Positions 23,674 through 26,924 of a stretch of 26,924 bases of DNA are shown one piece after another; within the stretch, counting starts at the first letter, position 1; each line of letters begins with the position of its first letter. The DNA comes from JAGPUQ01 sp050179115 (GTDB taxonomy: Bacteria; Pseudomonadota; Gammaproteobacteria; Pseudomonadales; Porticoccaceae). The stretch covers positions 1-26,924 of the forward strand of contig JBFXFL010000039.1 of NCBI GenBank assembly GCA_050179115.1. The letters are read 5' to 3'. Under the pieces are notes generated by a model. That model made no database searches and was not told the origin of the DNA. It saw only the letters and a program-made list of their open reading frames with translations. Made by a program: the position numbers and the translations under genes.

Positions 23674-24674
23674 TAGACGGCAGCATTGCCGGAAATGTTG
23701 CCGGAGGTGTTGCCGGACGGGTTGCCATAGCCGAACACGGGGTCCAGCCCGGTAGCGATCCGCGCATCGATGCGCGCGACTTCTTCATCGGTGCAGTAAT
23801 CGCGATAGCCGCCCACCTTGGCGCGACGGACCTTGTAACTGTCCGGATTGTCCCGGTCCCGCGCCGCGAGCCGCCCGCCGGTCAGGCGCAACGGACCCAG
23901 ATGCAGTCCACCCTGACTTTCACGCGCTTTCATCTTCTCGTAGGAAGCGTAGGCCACGGCGTCGCCGATCACCTGTTCGCTTGCCGGCACTCCCATGAAA
24001 TCCAGCAGCACCCGCAACTGGTTTTCGGGATCGCGGCGCAGATCCTCGTAGCGCAGCACATGCAGGCGCTTGATGTGGGGAATCTCGGCGGCCCAGGTGT
24101 TCATGAAGCTCAGCGCGTCGCCAAGACTGCCGCCGTAATCGCTCATCAGGTAATCGAATACGCCGATGTCGGAACCGGCCGGCGGATAATTGTTGATTTT
24201 TTTCTTGTCCGGCTTCATGCGAAATTTCCACTGGAAATAATTCGACACCGAGACATCCCGCGGATCGCGCACCATCAGCACCACGGGCTTGTCGTAGAAC
24301 GGCGCCTTGGAACCCGGCACACCGGTGAAATCCTTGATGTAGTTGTCGTGGGTAAAAAATATTTTCGGGATCTTCGCATTCAGGTTGTGAAAGTTATCGA
24401 ACCCCAGCACCAGGTTTTCCGGCAGGCGGTACATCGAGCGGAACACCTGGGACAGCATCACCCGCAGCCAGGTACGCCCGCTCTTGCCGAAGGACACCAC
24501 TGCGATATCGCAATCGCGCAGCGTCGCGTACTGTTCCGCGCCCCGCAGCTTGCGTTCCTCCCCCAGGCGCGCGCCTTCGTCCAGTCGGCGCAGCCGCCAG
24601 TGCAACAGGCGCCGCGAACCCTTTTTGGCGAGGGTGCGAACCAGTTGCCTTGCGCTTTGAATCACAACACTCAT
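23673..24674 (-). CDS. Sulfotransferase 3 (PAPS-dependent)
   Basis: It has 333 residues and is paralogous to sulfotransferases 1 and 2. The PAPS loop is SFGKSGRTWL (61-70), the His motif is IFFTHDNYIKDFTG (His109), the 3'-phosphate site is VRDPRDVSVSNYFQW (135-149), and RYEDLRRDPENQLRVLLDFMG and VRRAKVGGYRDY follow. It has an inserted segment (RESQGGLHLGPLRLTGGR) not seen in the other two. The C-terminal tail consists of SGN units encoded by 12-bp repeats. The 62 bases before the ATG (24674) hold only a weak ribosome site. It lies in the minus-strand arm between glycosyltransferase B and the lipid kinase. Confidence 0.88.
   Translation of the reverse strand: MSVVIQSARQLVRTLAKKGSRRLLHWRLRRLDEGARLGEERKLRGAEQYATLRDCDIAVVSFGKSGRTWLRVMLSQVFRSMYRLPENLVLGFDNFHNLNAKIPKIFFTHDNYIKDFTGVPGSKAPFYDKPVVLMVRDPRDVSVSNYFQWKFRMKPDKKKINNYPPAGSDIGVFDYLMSDYGGSLGDALSFMNTWAAEIPHIKRLHVLRYEDLRRDPENQLRVLLDFMGVPASEQVIGDAVAYASYEKMKARESQGGLHLGPLRLTGGRLAARDRDNPDSYKVRRAKVGGYRDYCTDEEVARIDARIATGLDPVFGYGNPSGNTSGNISGNAAV
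23680..23725. repeat. 12-bp repeats encoding the SGN tail of sulfotransferase 3
   Basis: Three to four imperfect 12-base units (core TTGCCGGA on the plus strand) encode the tail GNPSGNTSGNISGN. The unit is a multiple of three, so copy changes would stay in frame. Confidence 0.75.
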
Positions 24675-24736
24675 GAGGGTATCCAGTCACGAAAAGCAGC
24701 ATTGACCGCCTGCGGAGGGGAACAGCACTGCCCGAC

Positions 24737-25630
24737 TCAGGTCGCCGTCCGCGCGAGCACTTCGAAAGCATCCGGCCGCAGATGGTGACGGGCGATTTCG
24801 TCGCGCAGCCGGGCCGCATCGACGACATTGCGGTCCATGCACTCGCGCAGCAGCCCGAAAAAAAACCGCTCCTGCGCGGGGTCCGGGTGCGGTTTGTAGC
24901 TGCCGGCGAAGCGATAGTCGCCAAACAGCGCCCGGCGGGCGCGCCGCAGCCAGTGGCGCGGCGGAAACAGGCGGAAGGTGTCGGCCGGACGGAAATCGAT
25001 CTTGAGCCCCGTCTTCCAGGGCTGCGTCCAGCGTTTGGTGTTGTGGAGCATCTTGGTTTCGCCCGAGAGGTGGTCGAAATCGTTCCAGACGTCTTCCAGC
25101 GGGCCGATGCTGGCGCGGTCCTCGAGGCGCAGGGAAATCCAGTCCATGTAATCCCGCTCGCCGCTGAACAGGGCGGCGAAATCGCGCTCCAGGTTCCAGT
25201 GGCGCAGCTTTTCGCAGTCGAGCAACATCACGCTCGACGCAAAGGCGCCGCGCTTGCCCTTGTTGCCGGATTTGGCCCGGCACAGGATCGCCTTGCCGCC
25301 CATGTCGCGCGACAGCAGATCCCACACATCACCCACCGCGAACACATCCGGATCGATCACCAGCGCGCGGCCGCGATAGTTCATCAGCTCCGGCGGCGCA
25401 AAGCGCAGCGGCGTGAACGACTGAAGATCGTCGTTGACCCAGGGACGCCATTCGCCGGCACGGCGATACAACTGCCCTTCCCGGCTCTGCAGGCTGGGAA
25501 AATCAGCAGCATTCATCGGCCGGATGGCGAATTTTTCGTTGTGACGGGAGTTGCGGCGCAGGGCATATTCCGCCACCACGGCACCCAGCCATTGCTTGTG
25601 ATTGCTCTGGATGAAAACGCAATGGTCCAC
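24737..25630 (-). CDS. GT8-like glycosyltransferase B, paralogue of A
   Basis: About 297 residues from the GTG at 25630, which begins MDHCVFIQSNHKQWLGAVVAEYALRRNS. The frame is open to GTG 25699, but that extension looks unlike protein. Shared with glycosyltransferase A are DDLQSFTPLRF, VIDPDVFAVGD (DPD motif), SVMLLDCEKLRHW, KMLHNTKRWTQPWKTG and DPAQERFFFGLLREC. The two are clearly homologous over most of their length. The predicted role is to add a sugar to the lipid made by this locus. It is the first gene of the minus-strand arm, and about 110 bases separate it from the Rhs remnant. An Rhs-linked rearrangement could have removed its original upstream region. Confidence 0.7.
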   Translation of the reverse strand: MDHCVFIQSNHKQWLGAVVAEYALRRNSRHNEKFAIRPMNAADFPSLQSREGQLYRRAGEWRPWVNDDLQSFTPLRFAPPELMNYRGRALVIDPDVFAVGDVWDLLSRDMGGKAILCRAKSGNKGKRGAFASSVMLLDCEKLRHWNLERDFAALFSGERDYMDWISLRLEDRASIGPLEDVWNDFDHLSGETKMLHNTKRWTQPWKTGLKIDFRPADTFRLFPPRHWLRRARRALFGDYRFAGSYKPHPDPAQERFFFGLLRECMDRNVVDAARLRDEIARHHLRPDAFEVLARTAT

Positions 25631-25733
25631 TGCGGTGCGGCCTCGCCCATGACGCCCAAGACAGGGTGGAATGGTAGCAGTTTGGGCTTGCCCAGGCACC
25701 GCGAGACGGGGTCCGGGGCCGGGATCCGGGGGA

Positions 25734-25777
25734 AGACCGTCGGTTGCAAAGACATATACATATGTGTTTTACGGTCT
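25734..25777. promoter_or_regulatory. AT-rich dyad between glycosyltransferase B and the Rhs remnant
   Basis: Seven-base inverted arms AGACCGT (25734-25740) and ACGGTCT (25771-25777) flank a 30-base AT-rich centre containing ACATATACATATGT, set in otherwise very GC-rich DNA. It could be an operator or promoter region for the leftward operon, or a scar of insertion. No clear -35/-10 pair is seen. Confidence 0.3.
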
Positions 25778-26798
25778 GTACCTATACCACCAGTCCGGAG
25801 CACCGCATCCTGGGCCTGACCGAGTCCGTCGCCAGCAGCGCCACCGCGATCTGGGGCTATGGCTACGATCAGGCCGATCGGCTCACCGACGCCCTCGTCA
25901 CCCCGGGTGGCGCCTACACCTACGGCCTGGACGCCGGCGACAACCTGCTGACGGTCCAGACCCCGGCCAGCAGCACCACCAGCACCTACAACAATCTCAA
26001 CCAGATCGAGCTGCGCAACGTCCAGCCCTTCGTCCACGATGCCGCCGGCAATCTGCTCAACGACGGCCAGCGCACCTACACCTGGGATGCCGAGCAGCGC
26101 CTGATCGGCATCGGTTACCTCGCCACGCCCGCGGTCTCCACGATATTGCGCTACGACGGTCTGGGCCGGCGCACGGTGGTGCGGGAATACAACGGTTCTT
26201 ACAACTACACCGAGACCCGCTACCTGTGGTGCGGCGAGCGCATCTGTCAGGCGCGCAATGCCAGCGATGCGGTGATCCGCCGCTATTACGATGAAGGTGA
26301 ACAACTGGTCACCTGCAACACACCCTAACTACTACGCCCAGGATCACCTGGGCTCGGTGCGCGATCTGGTCGATGCCAGTGGCAACGGACTGGCGTCCTA
26401 CGACTACGATCCCTGCGGCCAGCCGACCCGCAGCACCACCAACGGATCGGCACGGGCCGACTACCGCTACGCGGGATTGTTCTACCACCAGCCCAGCGGC
26501 CTGTACCTCACCCACTACCGGGTCTATGATCCGGTCACGGCCCGATGGCTGAGCCGGGATCCGATTGGGGAAAGGGGGGGCGTTAACTTGTATACTTACA
26601 CCAGCGCGAATCCAGTTAACTTCATTGACAAACGTGGGCTGGATACCACCGTTATTACTGTTAGTAACTTTGGAATTAGCGTTCATTCTGCCGTGCACGT
26701 GGACAACGGCGGCGACGGTCAGCCGGTGCTGTATGACCCAGCCGGAAGCTATGTGCCTAATAGTGGTGAACCACGCGGCTCAGGCGACATATTCTCTG
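25744..26798 (+). pseudogene. Rhs/YD-repeat protein, 3' fragment with frameshift, cut by an IS element
   Basis: YD repeats and the Rhs core are clear: YGYDQADRLTDALVT, YTWDAEQRLIGI, YDGLGRRTVVREY, YYAQDHLGSVRDLVD, HYRVYDPVTARWLSRDPIGERGG and LYTYTSANPVNF, closing the core near residue GLD at 26644. Intact Rhs proteins are much longer, with many more upstream repeats, so the 5' part is missing. Frame 1 ends at TAA 26328 and frame 2 continues to 26866. Removing one T at 26326 restores NTPNYYAQDHLGSVRD. The tip after the core (TTVITVSNFGISVHS, VLYDPAGSY, RGSGDIFS) is a variable, probable toxin domain that is AT-richer. An IS3 end at 26799 interrupts it, and residues read beyond that are IS sequence. 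Confidence 0.85.
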
Positions 26799-26924
26799 TG
26801 ATCCTGCCCACCAACAACGGACACGCTGCTAAGCGGTTTGTTGTGCCTCAAACGCTTCCGGGCTGATGTTGCCGTTGGCGCTGTGTCGGCGGGTCCGATT
26901 GTAGTCTGTCTCAATGTATTCAAA
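26799..26924 (-). mobile_element. IS3-family insertion sequence, one end (continues off the right edge)
   Basis: The end TGATCCTGCCCACC, followed by AACAACGGACAC, resembles IS3-family terminal inverted repeats (TGA...TCA ends, GACAC-rich inner part). It lies just beyond the stop codon of a transposase reading inward from the right. The junction with the Rhs tip is at 26798/26799. The other end and the target duplication are outside the window. Confidence 0.75.
26829..26924 (-). CDS. IS3-family transposase, C-terminal 31 residues (partial)
   Basis: The minus strand is open from the right edge to TAG at 26831-26829. It reads FEYIETDYNRTRRHS followed by ANGNISPEAFE and ends in QQTA. The pattern YN-R-RRHS...G-ISP-EFE is the C-terminus of the DDE integrase domain of IS3-family transposases (OrfB/OrfAB). 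The rest of the gene lies outside the window. The end is 30 bases from the IS terminus, as expected for this family. Confidence 0.85.
   Translation of the reverse strand, partial: FEYIETDYNRTRRHSANGNISPEAFEAQQTA

Noticed and set aside
26572..26580. Run of seven G in the Rhs fragment as the cause of the frameshift
   Set aside because: The reading frame is intact on both sides (PIGERGGVNLYTY). The break maps to T26326 instead.

Overview
This window is a GC-rich piece of a gammaproteobacterial chromosome. The evidence is the gene order fmdB-aspS-yebC-ruvC-ruvA-ruvB-ybgC-tolQ-tolR-tolA-tolB-pal-cpoB, which is typical of Gammaproteobacteria. I cannot name the species. The sequence is a draft: a run of exactly 100 N lies inside tolA (2754-2853).

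Region 1 (1-9995, minus strand) is a conserved housekeeping operon read right to left. A promoter at 9967-9995 precedes fmdB. Next come aspartyl-tRNA synthetase, YebC, the RuvC/RuvA/RuvB Holliday-junction resolvasome, and the YbgC-Tol-Pal envelope system that constricts and stabilises the outer membrane during division. The last gene, cpoB, runs off the left edge. Genes overlap or lie within about 90 bases of each other. Several starts are non-ATG (tolQ GTG, ybgC TTG, ruvA GTG).

Region 2 (10092-12937, plus strand) holds a HU-family DNA-binding protein with a lysine/alanine-rich tail and prolyl-tRNA synthetase. A 379-base non-coding stretch follows, with a terminator-like hairpin and short repeats.

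Region 3 (12938-25630) is the most interesting part: two convergent operons that look like one lipid-modification locus. The plus-strand arm encodes a fatty acyl-AMP ligase, an NAD-dependent epimerase/reductase, a fatty-acid-hydroxylase-family membrane enzyme, an LpxL-like acyltransferase and two sulfotransferases. The minus-strand arm (read from 25630 to 19300) encodes a GT8-like glycosyltransferase, a third sulfotransferase, a diacylglycerol/ceramide-kinase-type lipid kinase, a nucleotidyltransferase-like protein, a second GT8-like protein, a 2-oxoglutarate/Fe(II) oxygenase and a Sfp-type 4'-phosphopantetheinyl transferase. The set suggests that a fatty acid is activated and loaded on a carrier protein, built into a lipid that is reduced, hydroxylated and acylated, and then given phosphate, sugar and sulfate groups. 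The product may be an anionic sulfated sphingolipid-like or glycolipid-like molecule. No carrier protein, serine palmitoyltransferase or ceramide synthase is in the window, so the product is inferred, not shown.

Region 4 (25744-26924) is a degraded mobile or toxin region. It holds the 3' part of an Rhs/YD-repeat gene with no 5' end and a one-base frameshift. An IS3-family element cuts its AT-richer C-terminal tip, and the transposase tail runs off the right edge. No tRNA, rRNA or CRISPR array was seen.
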